Notes: generated by a model from the sequence alone, not told the origin. Counted from the stretch's first letter, positions 27,401 through 36,563 are shown. The stretch is 64,000 nucleotides of DNA from Lachnospiraceae bacterium (GCA_017479935.1 JAFVBO010000118.1:1-64000), one strand, 5' to 3'. Made by a program: numbers and translations.

Positions 27401-28098
27401 CGGAGGAAAGCTATACGCAGTGGTACTGTGTACGCCAGGCCGCCAAGGCAATCCTGTACATGACAGCCAACTCCTCTGTTGCCCACAACGGATACAGCGG
27501 CCTTCAGGTGGCAGACATGGTGGGAGAGACCACGCAGGGCGTCAGCTTTAACGGCTCTGTCGGCATCGATGCGCTCCTTTCCGATGGATCTTCCGTCAGC
27601 TACAATGTCCGCGGCATGCTGCCCGCAGGCATCAGCATGAATACGGTTACCGGTGCCATCAGTGGTACGGCGACGACTCCTGGAGATTACATGCTGAATG
27701 TGACCTACCTGATCGACGGATATATCGAGAAGACGGCCAACTATATGCTGCATATTGTTTCCGCGTTCTACATGGACGAAAACGGTGACGCACTTGACAG
27801 CGCGAAGGTGGGAGAGGACTTCATCGCCCGCATCGTATCGGATGTTTTCACCACGACAGATGGCAAGTATTCGTCTGTCACCTACACCATCAAGGATGGC
27901 AAGCTTCCGGAGGGCGTGGCGCTCTTAGAGGACGGCACGATCGAGGGCAAGCCTGCAGAGGAAGGCACGTTTAACGTAACGGTCGAGATGAAGGCGGTTG
28001 AGCAGAGCAGCGGCGCCGGCGGATCTTCCGGACGCGGCAACAGCACGCCGAAGGAAACCGTACTGGAGTACGCGCTTACCATGGTGGTCACAAAATAA
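24439..28098 (+). CDS. Secreted reversed-order GH3 beta-glycosidase with C-terminal Ig-like repeats
   Basis: A 1219-residue exported enzyme. Signal peptide at 1-34. The GH3 domains are reversed: alpha/beta sandwich first (about 45-300; EGDVLLKNADKALPL), then FnIII-like (about 430-520; VANTGEVAGKKVVQLYV), then the TIM barrel (about 700-1010). The barrel carries MDIHRSPFSGRNNEYYSQDG, AKHCFMNDQETNR and the expected nucleophile Asp937 in YFVTDGYIGW. Two putative-Ig (He_PIG-like) repeats end it (LPAGISMNTVTGAISG; LPEGVALLEDGTIEG). This order is known from Ruminococcus and Butyrivibrio beta-glucosidases. No anchor is seen, so it is probably released or held through the Ig repeats. Codon use is strongly biased to C-ending codons, suggesting high expression. 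First gene after the LytTR pair, with its own promoter. Exact sugar specificity unknown. Confidence 0.88.
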   Translation: MKSLKTSRRFLSSVMAVSMAAALCTPVMGMTALAEENGKYYPGFSSMNELKPAAEQLTKELAAEGDVLLKNADKALPLDGSAWVSVFGVRADNMIGASDSSGAFSSDSSASDSTLAAALSAAGFHVNPTLKAFYDTDSSSIGNEVSRFSGMVESSLSTYGDAAFIVLSREGGEGSDASTVRAANGTTELAREGEHLALAVSEEGKEIKHSLMLTNSEEALIEYVKAHFSKVIVVLNTSNAMEVGALQADEGISAIIDIGRPGVGGLDGLAEILNGTVNPSGALIDEWMTDFTTDPTWYNFGSNAQNNREGYAGSNTYMDLETGSSAAYDSEGYHGVDYEENIYLGYKYYETRYFDMYMAAETDEAREEAQAWWAANVTYPFGFGLSYTTFSFKAGGLFTDEACTEALGESVDPALFSSSADSPAQVEKLYVPVTVANTGEVAGKKVVQLYVTAPYTVGGIEKAAVTLVGFAKTGIIEPGKSETVVVSFNVQDMASWDTEDANGDGFFGDYELDGGEYVLRVMESSHFDCATDVADENDAYDQIVFTLEGNANLGLDDFSHKELQNLFSAENGTYGADTVDGDLMYNNVRTGDLMEDESAGMTLLSRADMEGTFPKAPTKADLTFKANVLSNWRYWDNYTVTDKSIDGSGNPVEETASLMIDESGYPWYKTAEDIPEGWTQAEGVFDEMHLVKNNRTELLFPMYVSLAEESPIKFADMAGVAYDDEKWDAFLNQLTYDELCTLIEFGGYSTVDIASVNKDKSEDTDGPNNLDGTHCWCSEGVISSTWNLELANKQGTMVGDIGLLHGVEGWYGPGMDIHRSPFSGRNNEYYSQDGLQGGYMAAAVIQGVESRGIICYAKHCFMNDQETNRGNLFTWASEQSMRENYMKNFQMATQEGNSSGAMTGYGRIGGLSNTNNYNINTRLYQDQWDVKTYFVTDGYIGWRARTDLDMMVRAGNQMELYTTPFVEYLSGSWDAEKQTVVLGKGDMAEESYTQWYCVRQAAKAILYMTANSSVAHNGYSGLQVADMVGETTQGVSFNGSVGIDALLSDGSSVSYNVRGMLPAGISMNTVTGAISGTATTPGDYMLNVTYLIDGYIEKTANYMLHIVSAFYMDENGDALDSAKVGEDFIARIVSDVFTTTDGKYSSVTYTIKDGKLPEGVALLEDGTIEGKPAEEGTFNVTVEMKAVEQSSGAGGSSGRGNSTPKETVLEYALTMVVTK

Positions 28099-28145
28099 CT
28101 TATATGTGGGGAAAAGACTTTTTGATCCCGCCATCATAATGAACC

Positions 28146-28239
28146 ACAGGCCTTCTTAATAGAAGGGAAGGGACCGCTTAAATGGCAAAGCGGGAGGCCT
28201 GTTAAAACGAGCAGGGTGGATGAATTTCCTCCCTGCTCG
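28146..28239 (+). other. Structured leader between two GH3 genes
   Basis: ACAGGCCT (28146-28153) pairs with AGGCCTGT (28195-28202), enclosing CCGCTT/AAGCGG, and an alternative CCTTCT/AGAAGG helix competes for the same bases. A separate hairpin CGAGCAGGG/CCCTGCTCG (28208-28216/28231-28239) ends 11 bases before the next ribosome site and lacks a T tract. This may be an attenuator, an RNA processing or stability element, or chance. Confidence 0.4.
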
Positions 28240-28261
28240 ATTGTAAAAAAGGAGGATGAAA

Positions 28262-31200
28262 ATGAGACATTTGGGAACAGGACGACATTTGATCCGCAGA
28301 CTGGGAGGCGCCGCCATGGCTCTTCTCATGGTCAGCGGCAGTCTGTCCGGCTTTACCACGGCAAAAGCCGAGGGGGAGAGTAAATGGACAGCGGAAGAAA
28401 CAGAAGACGGTTGGATGAAGGTCACGCAGGAAGGCGGCCCGACCCTTGGCTATACCGAGGGAACCGGGGTCACCATTCTGGAGGTGGACGGTTACGCGTT
28501 TAAGGATCTGGACAAGGACGGGGAACTGGACGATTATGAAGACTGGCGCTTAGACGCGCAGGAGCGCGCCGAGGACCTGGCCGGAAGACTTAGCATCAAA
28601 CAGATCGCGGGCCTTCGCTATACTGCCAAGGATCCGGGAGCCAGCTCCGCAGCCTTTGAAGCGGATTTAAATCAGGAGGTTCGTCATTTCCTGGGCAATG
28701 CCCTGGAAAGCAGCGATGTGGATATCGTGACGGAAGCCGTCAACGAGATGCAGGCGATGGCGGAAGCCAGTGAATTCGGCATTCCGGTCATTCCCAGCAT
28801 GGACCCGCCGTCCTCCTATATGAACAAAATCAACGCCCTCTCCATGGCCGCGAGCTTTGACACGGAGATGGTAACAGAGCTGTACAACCAGACCGCTATC
28901 GCGATGCGCGCGATCGGCATCTTTGAGATGCTGGGACCGCAGTCCGATCTGTCCTCCGAACCCCGCTGGACCCGTATCGGAAGCACCTTCGGCGAAGATC
29001 CGGCTCTGGTGCGCGACATGTCCAAGGCGGCCGTGACCGGCCTTCAGTCCACCTTTGATGAGGACGGAAATGACCTGGGCTGGGGCGTGGAAAGCGTTAT
29101 CTCCCAGGTGAAGCACTTCCCCAGCGACGGCGCGGCGGAAGGCGGACGCGAGTCCCACACGGATCCCGGCAAGTACAACGTATATCCGGGAGATGCCTTT
29201 GAGACGGGCTTGATCGGCTTCTTTGACGGAGCTTTCGCGTTAGACAGCTCGACTGAGACCGCCGCGGCCGTGATGCCTTCCTATTCCATCGCCTGGGACA
29301 AGAAGGAAAAATACGGCGAGCTGGTGGGCAGTAACTTCAGCGAATACAAGATTAAGCTCCTCCGGGAGAATGGGTTTGACGGCATCATTTCCACCGACTC
29401 TTTGATTATGCCCGACAATACCGCCGGCGTTCCCACGATCTCCGTGCATGGTATGGATGGCAAGAGCAGTCAGGAAGTGATTTACCAGATTTTAAAGATC
29501 GGCGTTGACCGCATTCTGATGCCTGACTTTGGCGAGGATCCCAGCTACTTACAGCAGATCGCGGACGCGTATGACATCATGGTGGAAGAGGAAGGCAAGG
29601 AGTTCGCGGACAAGAATTACTACGATTCCGCCGTTCGTCTGCTTCGCGCTTACTTTAAGACGGGGGCCTTCGAAAATCCTTACACCGATACGGAATACGC
29701 AATCGAAGTGATCGAGGAGGGCAGCATCTCTGAAAGCTTTACGGACAAGGCGCAGAAGACGATCGTCATGCTGAAGAACAGCAATGGCGCCATCAAAGAG
29801 CGCTCGGAGCTTCCCACCGTGTACATCCCGATGGAATTCTCCGCGGGCAGCGCGGGTAACTCCAGCGCCGCAGGCAGACCGGCAGGTTGGTCGCTTCCGA
29901 TCGACGAGAAGCTGGCCAGCCAGTATATGAATATTGTCACGGATACCGTGACTGAGCCCAGCGGCACAACCGAGGACGGCGACGCGGTTTACACCGAAGC
30001 GGATATCATCCGCGCTACGGAGGAAGAACTGGCCGCCTGCGATTTCGCGGTTGCCTTTATCTCCGGTCCTTCCACCGGCTCCGGTTATTCGAACGGCACC
30101 TATTATCCGATGTCGCTGCAGTACGGCGAGTACGTGGCGGATGGCGAGAACGTGCGCAAGAAATCCCTGTCCCAGGGCATCATTGAGACCTATGTGCAGA
30201 CGCCTTATCAGACTCAGGTCAACCGCACCAAGGATGACCGTAACTATTACGGACAGAGCACCGTGGCTTCCAACTTAAGCGACTTAGAGCTTGTGAAGAC
30301 CATTGCCGCTCAGGTACCGGAAAGCTGTGACGTGGTGGTTTGCGTGACGGTTTCCAAGCCGATGATCTTTTCGGAATTTGAAGCGGATGTCGATACGATC
30401 CTGATGAGCTTTGGCGTTGCCGAAGAAAACTTCCTTCCGATCCTGGGCGGTCAGGTGGAGCCCACGGCCCTTCTGCCTCTGCAGATGCCTGCCGATATGG
30501 ACACTGTGGAAGGCCAGTATGAAGATGTGCCGCGCGACATGGTCTGCTATGTGGACGCGGACGGGAACACCTATGATTTCACCTTTGGCATGAACTGGAA
30601 CGGCGTCATTGACGACGAGCGCGTGGCCACTTACAACGTCCCGGCCCTGACGGAGCCGGCGGCTTTCAAGGAAGCTGAAGACGAGCCCGAAGTAGTGGAA
30701 CCGGCGGAAAATGAACCGGCGGAAGCAGAACCGGAAACCGAACCCGTAGAAGTGTCCGAATTAACCTACCACTTCTTCTTAAACGAAGACGGGGAAGTGT
30801 ACTCGGAAGGCAGCTTTGCCCCGGGCAGCCGCATTAAGAACCCCGGTACGCCCGAGATGGAAGGCAGTGTTTTTGCCGGATGGTATGACAGCACCGAGTA
30901 TACCGGCACCTTCTCGGATATGAAGAAGTATGACAGCGACGTGAACTTCTACGCAAAATGGCTGAACATGTTCGTGTTTGAGGCAGAAAATACACAGCTG
31001 ACCGACCTCGATCCCGACGAGGACGACACTTGCAACATGATGGGCCAGAAGCTTGGTCAGAGCTATTCCGGCAACGTGGCCGGCAAGGGCCTGATCAATG
31101 GATGCGCCTGTGAAGCCAGTGGCGATCAGTATGTGACGAACCTGTACTACAATGGAGCTTTCCTGCAGTTTGAGATTGAATCCGACCGTGACACGGACGA

Positions 31201-31537
31201 TGCGATCCTGTATCTGCGCCTGTCCGGCGAATTTACCACCATCAACCTGACCGATAAGACCTTTGTGGTCACCGTAAACGGAGAAGCCATCTCCTACGGA
31301 ACCATCGAGCTCGTCGGCGGCACAACGGATGATCTGACCAGCAACGCCAGAAGAACCATGACCGATCATAGTATGGGCATCGTCAGCCTGAAGGAAGGCG
31401 AAAATGTGATCTGCCTGACTGTCAACAACTCCGAAAAGCAGTTTGCCACGGGTACCATGGACGCGGCTGCGCCGATGATCGACTGCATCAAGATCAATAC
31501 CTCGGCGAACCTGACTATGACCGAATATGATAACTAA
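28262..31537 (+). CDS. Secreted canonical-order GH3 glycosidase with InlB B-repeat and CBM-like module
   Basis: A 1091-residue exported enzyme with signal peptide about 1-37. Here the TIM barrel comes first (about 45-420; VKHFPSDGAAEGG and nucleophile Asp379 in GIISTDSLIMP), then the alpha/beta sandwich (about 470-790; TIVMLKNSNGA, EDVPRDMVCYVDADGN). A short Glu/Pro-rich linker leads to an InlB B-repeat-like unit (about 835-900; FAGWYDSTEYTG, VNFYAKW). A C-terminal beta-sandwich beginning MFVFEAENTQLTD resembles a CBM6/35-type carbohydrate-binding module. ATG 28262 is favoured since GGAGG ends six bases upstream; ATG 28256 directly abuts it. A decayed relative of the second domain lies at 9.0-9.8 kb. 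Likely target: beta-linked glycosides at the cell surface; substrate unknown. Confidence 0.87.
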   Translation: MRHLGTGRHLIRRLGGAAMALLMVSGSLSGFTTAKAEGESKWTAEETEDGWMKVTQEGGPTLGYTEGTGVTILEVDGYAFKDLDKDGELDDYEDWRLDAQERAEDLAGRLSIKQIAGLRYTAKDPGASSAAFEADLNQEVRHFLGNALESSDVDIVTEAVNEMQAMAEASEFGIPVIPSMDPPSSYMNKINALSMAASFDTEMVTELYNQTAIAMRAIGIFEMLGPQSDLSSEPRWTRIGSTFGEDPALVRDMSKAAVTGLQSTFDEDGNDLGWGVESVISQVKHFPSDGAAEGGRESHTDPGKYNVYPGDAFETGLIGFFDGAFALDSSTETAAAVMPSYSIAWDKKEKYGELVGSNFSEYKIKLLRENGFDGIISTDSLIMPDNTAGVPTISVHGMDGKSSQEVIYQILKIGVDRILMPDFGEDPSYLQQIADAYDIMVEEEGKEFADKNYYDSAVRLLRAYFKTGAFENPYTDTEYAIEVIEEGSISESFTDKAQKTIVMLKNSNGAIKERSELPTVYIPMEFSAGSAGNSSAAGRPAGWSLPIDEKLASQYMNIVTDTVTEPSGTTEDGDAVYTEADIIRATEEELAACDFAVAFISGPSTGSGYSNGTYYPMSLQYGEYVADGENVRKKSLSQGIIETYVQTPYQTQVNRTKDDRNYYGQSTVASNLSDLELVKTIAAQVPESCDVVVCVTVSKPMIFSEFEADVDTILMSFGVAEENFLPILGGQVEPTALLPLQMPADMDTVEGQYEDVPRDMVCYVDADGNTYDFTFGMNWNGVIDDERVATYNVPALTEPAAFKEAEDEPEVVEPAENEPAEAEPETEPVEVSELTYHFFLNEDGEVYSEGSFAPGSRIKNPGTPEMEGSVFAGWYDSTEYTGTFSDMKKYDSDVNFYAKWLNMFVFEAENTQLTDLDPDEDDTCNMMGQKLGQSYSGNVAGKGLINGCACEASGDQYVTNLYYNGAFLQFEIESDRDTDDAILYLRLSGEFTTINLTDKTFVVTVNGEAISYGTIELVGGTTDDLTSNARRTMTDHSMGIVSLKEGENVICLTVNNSEKQFATGTMDAAAPMIDCIKINTSANLTMTEYDN

Positions 31538-31552
31538 AGGAGAAAACGTGTC

Positions 31553-31975
31553 ATGACAAAAATAAGCGAATTCCTGAAAACAAGGGGATTTGGTTATTAT
31601 GTCACGCTGCCGGCTGCCATCTTCGCGGTGGCAGCCGCGCTCTCTTACGAGAAAACCGGCGTGACGGAGTTTTCCCCGAACCTGGACGGAATGGTGGCTA
31701 CGGCGTGCTATGTCGGCGCGGCCCTGTTCCTTGTTTCCTTTGTACTGGACTATAAGCCAGTGCGCTACGCTGGCTATCTGGCAGTGCTCTTTGCCTTTAT
31801 GAAATACGTTGCCACACAGGTGACGTATATTGCCAATGTGTTGGTATCCATTGACGCTACGACGATCTCGGACGGAATGAAGAGGACGATGCTCTTCTTT
31901 GGAGCAGCCATTCTCCTCGGCCTGATCGGGGCCATTACGTCCCATGCCGGTCAAAAGAAGGAGGAGAGCGTATGA
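31553..31975 (+). CDS. Small four-helix membrane protein paired with a GH3 enzyme
   Basis: A 140-residue protein with about four membrane helices (YYVTLPAAIFAVAAALSY; GMVATACYVGAALFLVSFVL; YAGYLAVLFAFMKYVATQV; MLFFGAAILLGLIGAI). Family not recognised. It begins 16 bases after the canonical GH3 stop, and its own stop overlaps the next GH3 start (ATGA), so the two are translationally coupled. A longer membrane protein stands in the same position before the GH3 at 41.1 kb, suggesting a dedicated membrane partner for the double-anchored GH3 enzymes. Confidence 0.75.
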   Translation: MTKISEFLKTRGFGYYVTLPAAIFAVAAALSYEKTGVTEFSPNLDGMVATACYVGAALFLVSFVLDYKPVRYAGYLAVLFAFMKYVATQVTYIANVLVSIDATTISDGMKRTMLFFGAAILLGLIGAITSHAGQKKEESV

Positions 31976-34872
31976 AGAAAAAACGCAGAAGCGGGCTGTG
32001 GGAGGCCCTTTCCGTCCTTCTCGCCAGCCTCTTGGTGATTGTATGGGTCGGATCGGAGATTGCCGTCAGTCAGAGCGCGGCCATCAACAATGCCCTGAAC
32101 GTGGAAGGCGCCCAGGTATCGCGCAGCGACGACGAAGCTTACCAGTATTTTACCCGTGACTATTCGGATGCGGAGGCGCTGGAAGCGGCTTACCTCGCGC
32201 TTTGTGAGGAAGCGGAGAGCGAAGGGATCGTTCTGTTAAGAAACGAGAACAATGCCCTGCCCTTACAGGGAGAAGAGTCTGTATCCCTGTTTTTGATGGG
32301 CTCCGTCAAATTTAACTACTCCGCCTCCGGTTCTTCCGCCGCGGATACCTCCGGCTATGCCAGTTTAAAAGACGCCCTGGAGAAAAAAGGCCTGAAGGTG
32401 AACAGCGCCCTCTGGGATTTCTACAGTGGTCAGTCTGATTACGGCAGAACCACAAAGGGAAAGAATTACCTGGTGAACGAAGTCCCTTACGGCCAGATTC
32501 CGGCAGAGGTCAGCGCCACCTTCTCTGACTTTGGCACAGCGATCGTCACCATCGCAAGGGACAGCGGCGAAGGCAAGGACATCAACGCGAATAAGAGCGA
32601 TACCGTGGACGGAAGTTATCTGACGATTTCCGATCAGGAAAAGGAAGTGCTGGAGAATCTGACCGCGCTGAAAAAGGACGGCGTCATCAGAAAGATTATC
32701 GTACTCCTCAATTCCTCCGCCACGCTGCAGATGGATTTTCTTCAGATGGAAGGAATTGACGTGGACGCCTGCCTTTGGGTAGGAAACGTCGGAAAATCCG
32801 GTATTCACGCGGTTGCCTCCGTCCTGACCGGAGCTGTCAATCCCTCCGGCCGGCTGTCGGATACACTGCTTTTTGACAACTGCTCTTCCCCGGCGATGGC
32901 CTATCAGTCGCTGAACGGAAAGGCGAAGAACTTCCAGCAGTACTATACGGACTGGGAGGAGGAAGCGTTAAACGAAACCCAGACCTATTATGGCGTATAC
33001 GCGGAAGGCATCTATGTAGGATACCGCTACTATGAGACACGCTACACGGACTATGTGGAAGGAAGGAAAGGGGCAGAGGATTATTCGTATGCCACGGATG
33101 TGGCATTCCCCTTTGGCTACGGTCTTTCCTACACGGCGTTTTCCTACAGCGATTTTTCCACGAACCTTTCCGAGGATGGAGAAACCATCGAAGTGACCGT
33201 GAAGGTGACGAACGAGGGCACTGCGCAAAGCGGCAAGGAGAGCGTCCTTGTCTGGCTGCAGAAACCCTATACCGCCTATGATGAGGAAAAAGGGGTGGAG
33301 AAGTCTGCCGTAGAGCTGGTCGGCTTTGCGAAAACCAAGGTACTTTCTCCCGGCGAATCCGAAACCGTGACGATTCCGGTTGAAAGAAGCCGCTTTAAGA
33401 GTTATGATGCGAATGGGTACAAGACCTATATCGTGGAAGCGGGAGAGTATCTGATTGGTGTTGCTAAGGACGCCCACGAGGCTGCCAACAGCTTCCTGGC
33501 GTACAAAGGCACCACGGCTTCTTCCTCCGGCGGGAAGATGGATGAGGAAGGGCGAAAAGATCTGGTAACGGCCCTTTCCGAGAGCAGCCTGGATCTTCGC
33601 TATGGCGTATCGGCGGAGACCGGGAAGGAAATCACCAACCAGCTGGATTTTGCGGACATCAATCGGTATGAGGGCATCGAAGACGTTACGCTTACCTATG
33701 TATCCCGTCGCGACTGGAAGGGAACCTGGCCTTCTGCATTGGTAGAGCTTACGATTGATACCGATGTGATGAGAACGGATCTTTCCAGCTTAAAGGCTAT
33801 CCCGGATGATGGTCTGGCCATGCCGGTCTACGGAGCGGAAGGCGAGATGACTATCGCAAAGCTCCGCGGCAAGGCGTACGACGATGAGGCATGGGATGCC
33901 CTTCTGGATCAGATGAGCTTTGCGGAGCAGGCTTACCTAGTGACCAACGCCCAGTTTACCACGGTCGCGGTCGAATCCGTCGCGAAGCCGGAGACCAAGG
34001 AGGACGACGGTCCCATCGGCGTAGTAAGCTCGACGCGGAGTCTGTCCATGCCCTGCGAGGGGATCTGGGCCTCCACCTATAACACGGAGCTGATCACCCG
34101 CATCGGCGATATCCTGGCGGAGGATGCGCTGGAAGCAGGAAAGAGCGGCCTGTACGCAGGCGGTGTGAACATCCACCGGACGCCTTTTGGCGGGCGCTCC
34201 GCCGAGTATTTCTCGGAGGATCCCTTTCTGTCCGGCATCTGCTCTCAGGCAGAGATCATGGGAATGCAGGCGAAGGGCGTCATCGCCCATGTCAAGCACC
34301 TGGCCTTTAACGATGAGGAAAGCCAAAGAAACGGCATCTGCATCTGGTTAAACGAGCAGGAAGCCAGAGAGATAATGCTTCTTCCGTTTGAGTATTCCAT
34401 GTCAAAGAGTCGTGGAAACGCCCACGCCGTCATGACCGGTTTTAACCGGGTTGGAACGGACTGGGCCGGCGCGAACCGGAACCTTCTGGTGAACATCATC
34501 CGTGATGAGTGGAACTTTGAAGGATACTGTATCACCGATATGGCCTCCTCCAACGGTGCCATCTACATGACCTATCAGGACGGCATTCCGCGCGGCACCG
34601 ACTGTTATTTAGGAAGCGGCTCCGCCACCGCCTTGGACGAGTTTAAGGACAATGCCTCCTTTGCCGCGCATGTGCGCGAGGCAAGCCACAGGATCCTGTA
34701 CAATGTAGCCAATTACAGCGCCGTGATGAACGGTCTGTCTGACGGCAGCAGCGTGCAGACCAGTACGCCCTGGTGGATGACCACGCTGGAGACGGTGAAA
34801 ACGGTTCTGGCGGTGCTGACCGGCCTGGCGGTTTTGATGTATGCCTTAAGCTTTAGAAAATCAAAGCAGTAA
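31972..34872 (+). CDS. Membrane-anchored reversed-order GH3 beta-glycosidase
   Basis: A 966-residue GH3 protein with a membrane helix at each end: ALSVLLASLLVIVWVG near the N-terminus and TVLAVLTGLAVLMYAL at the C-terminus followed by RKSKQ. Between them, in reversed order, are the alpha/beta sandwich (SEGIVLLRNENNALPL), FnIII-like domain (VKVTNEGTAQSGKESVLV) and TIM barrel (about 640-900). The barrel has VNIHRTPFGGRSAEYFSEDP, VKHLAFNDEESQR and the likely nucleophile Asp856 in YCITDMASSNG. The catalytic part should lie outside the cell, held by both ends. It overlaps the small membrane protein by four bases. Distinctive details versus relatives are NDEESQRN in place of NDQETNR and DDGPIGV in the substrate loop, hinting at a different specificity. 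Confidence 0.88.
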   Translation: MKKKRRSGLWEALSVLLASLLVIVWVGSEIAVSQSAAINNALNVEGAQVSRSDDEAYQYFTRDYSDAEALEAAYLALCEEAESEGIVLLRNENNALPLQGEESVSLFLMGSVKFNYSASGSSAADTSGYASLKDALEKKGLKVNSALWDFYSGQSDYGRTTKGKNYLVNEVPYGQIPAEVSATFSDFGTAIVTIARDSGEGKDINANKSDTVDGSYLTISDQEKEVLENLTALKKDGVIRKIIVLLNSSATLQMDFLQMEGIDVDACLWVGNVGKSGIHAVASVLTGAVNPSGRLSDTLLFDNCSSPAMAYQSLNGKAKNFQQYYTDWEEEALNETQTYYGVYAEGIYVGYRYYETRYTDYVEGRKGAEDYSYATDVAFPFGYGLSYTAFSYSDFSTNLSEDGETIEVTVKVTNEGTAQSGKESVLVWLQKPYTAYDEEKGVEKSAVELVGFAKTKVLSPGESETVTIPVERSRFKSYDANGYKTYIVEAGEYLIGVAKDAHEAANSFLAYKGTTASSSGGKMDEEGRKDLVTALSESSLDLRYGVSAETGKEITNQLDFADINRYEGIEDVTLTYVSRRDWKGTWPSALVELTIDTDVMRTDLSSLKAIPDDGLAMPVYGAEGEMTIAKLRGKAYDDEAWDALLDQMSFAEQAYLVTNAQFTTVAVESVAKPETKEDDGPIGVVSSTRSLSMPCEGIWASTYNTELITRIGDILAEDALEAGKSGLYAGGVNIHRTPFGGRSAEYFSEDPFLSGICSQAEIMGMQAKGVIAHVKHLAFNDEESQRNGICIWLNEQEAREIMLLPFEYSMSKSRGNAHAVMTGFNRVGTDWAGANRNLLVNIIRDEWNFEGYCITDMASSNGAIYMTYQDGIPRGTDCYLGSGSATALDEFKDNASFAAHVREASHRILYNVANYSAVMNGLSDGSSVQTSTPWWMTTLETVKTVLAVLTGLAVLMYALSFRKSKQ

Positions 34873-34886
34873 GGGAATAACCTGTA

Positions 34887-34942
34887 TCTACTCAGCACAG
34901 CCGCCTGTGGCATCGTAACTGCTCAGGAACTGAGCAGTTACG
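34887..34942. repeat. Hairpin repeat, short copy
   Basis: Opens with TATCTACTCAGCACAGCCGC and ends with a perfect 13-bp hairpin (CGTAACTGCTCAG, loop GAA, CTGAGCAGTTACG; 34914-34942). The longer copy at 50378-50513 shares both ends. One base pair differs by compensatory change (A-T here, T-A there). Confidence 0.75.
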
Positions 34943-34959
34943 ATAACCCTGAAAGTTTA

Positions 34960-35022
34960 AAGGACGGTTCCCGATGGCGCTTCATTGGCTTAGAGCGATG
35001 GGCGCCGGAAAGAACCGTCCTT
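34960..35022 (+). other. Long-range inverted repeat before the SGNH gene
   Basis: AAGGACGGTTC at 34960-34970 pairs exactly with GAACCGTCCTT at 35012-35022 across 41 bases that themselves contain GGCGC/GCGCC-type complementarity. It may be a terminator of the GH3 transcript (a weak CCTCTTGT follows) or a leader structure of the next gene. Confidence 0.4.
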
Positions 35023-35090
35023 CCTCTTGTCAGGAAGGTGTGTGTACAAGCGGAAAAAATGGATGTGTGCATGCACAAAGGAGAAGCAGT

Positions 35091-36563
35091 ATGGAACAAC
35101 AGATAGAAAACCGGGTGAGTCCGGATCATTCGAAAGCCGAATATCTGCCCGTGACGATCGCGCTGGTCGTCTTTCTTCTGTTGGTTCCATGCGTCTTAAT
35201 CGGGCTGGCCGGAAGCAAAGTACACGGACGTTTTTCCGAAACCTACTACGGAGAGCTGGCGGATATGTACCGCCGCGTGCAGGAAACGGAAGGAAAGAGA
35301 CTCATTTTTCTGGGAAATTCCGCGGTTGCCTTTGGTGTGGATACGAGATTGCTGGAAGAAGAGCTAAAGAACTCCGGCCATGAAATCAGGGTGTGCTCCT
35401 TCGGGTTATACGGCGCCATCGGAACCCGGGTGATGATGGATCTTTTGGAGGAGGAATTAAGGGAGGGGGACCTGGTGGTCCTGATGCCGGAACTGGGAAC
35501 GCAGCCTTTGTCCCTTTATATCTCGGGGGAGGAAACCCTGCGGGCCATAGAAGAGATGCCAGGCGCCTTTTTCTCTTTGGATCGTGAGGTGCAGCAAGTA
35601 GTCATCGGGGCGTATCTTCCTTTTATGGTGAAAGAGTATCTGGCGAGAGAAGCCGGGGAGGAAAGAACGGGAAGCGGGATCTACGCCCATGCTTCCTTTG
35701 ACGAACGCTGCGATCTGACGCGGGAAGGGCGGGAAATGAACGGGATGCCGGACGGCGTGGATGCGAACAATCCGGTGCATCTGGAAATTTCCCTGTATGA
35801 GCCGGCGTTTGTGGAGTACGCAAACGCGTATGCCTCCCGGCTATCTGAGCGGGGCGTGCGGCTGTTTTATGGCTTCTGCCCGCTGAACAAGTCTGCAGTG
35901 AATGGAGATCCTGTCTCTTTTTATGAGGAAGTGGAGGACTTGCTTTCCTTCCCGATGCTGGGGAACTTAGACGGCAGTCTGTTGGATGCCGACTGGTTTT
36001 ACGATTCCAACTTTCACTTGAACGGCTATGGAATGACCGTATTTACGGCTCATCTGGCAGAGCTTGTGAAGACGCAGCTGGGGGATTCCTCCCGCAGCCG
36101 GATAGCGCTGCCGGCTTCTACTGCTGCCAGCCAGGTCGAACAGATCTTCCATGGAGATGATGGGGATGAAAACTGTTTTCTTTATGAGGAAACCGAAGAC
36201 GGTTTTCGCATCATCGGGCTGACGGAGGAAGGGCAAAAACGAGAGTCGCTCATTCTTCCCACGACGCACGAGGGAAAGGGTGTGATTGCTTTTACGGCTT
36301 CGGTTTTCCAAAGACACCGTTATATAAGGGAAATCACGATCCAGGAGAATATCCGTTTTCTGCCGGATGGCGCATTTTCCGGGTGTTTAAGGCTTTCCAG
36401 GGTTTACCTGCATCAGACGGATCCGACGAAAGTGACGGCGGGGTATCACCTGACGGAAGGAGCATCCTGGGTTCGCATTGTGGTGGCAAAGGAAGCCTTG
36501 AGCGCGTATCGCAATAATTATTTCTGGGGTTATTATGCAGATAGTCTGGTCAGTGAAGAATAA
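35091..36563 (+). CDS. Membrane-anchored SGNH-hydrolase-like protein with C-terminal LRR
   Basis: A 490-residue protein with N-terminal anchor helix (about 18-42; PVTIALVVFLLLVPCVLIGLA). The SGNH-like domain (about 60-340) has the nucleophile block FLGNSAVAFG and the Asp/His block FYDSNFHLNGYG. These are features of DltD/AlgX-like acyl-esterases and O-acyltransferases. A BspA/LRR_5-like module (about 375-470; FTASVFQRHRYIREITI, LPDGAFSGCLRLSRVYL) ends it. ATG 35091 has AAAGGAGAAG upstream; the longer frame is non-coding. The next gene overlaps its end by 29 bases. It probably removes or transfers acyl groups on extracellular glycans, beside the GH3 enzymes; the reaction is inferred only from the fold. 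Confidence 0.75.
   Translation: MEQQIENRVSPDHSKAEYLPVTIALVVFLLLVPCVLIGLAGSKVHGRFSETYYGELADMYRRVQETEGKRLIFLGNSAVAFGVDTRLLEEELKNSGHEIRVCSFGLYGAIGTRVMMDLLEEELREGDLVVLMPELGTQPLSLYISGEETLRAIEEMPGAFFSLDREVQQVVIGAYLPFMVKEYLAREAGEERTGSGIYAHASFDERCDLTREGREMNGMPDGVDANNPVHLEISLYEPAFVEYANAYASRLSERGVRLFYGFCPLNKSAVNGDPVSFYEEVEDLLSFPMLGNLDGSLLDADWFYDSNFHLNGYGMTVFTAHLAELVKTQLGDSSRSRIALPASTAASQVEQIFHGDDGDENCFLYEETEDGFRIIGLTEEGQKRESLILPTTHEGKGVIAFTASVFQRHRYIREITIQENIRFLPDGAFSGCLRLSRVYLHQTDPTKVTAGYHLTEGASWVRIVVAKEALSAYRNNYFWGYYADSLVSEE

Noticed and set aside
25972-27753. 593-codon open frame on the minus strand opposite the first GH3 gene
   Set aside because: The strong C-ending codon bias of the GH3 gene removes stops from the antisense frame. 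The translation has no recognisable domain and no ribosome site. The same applies to the long antisense frames at 6882-8027, 30779-31954, 41367-42800 and 42975-44405.
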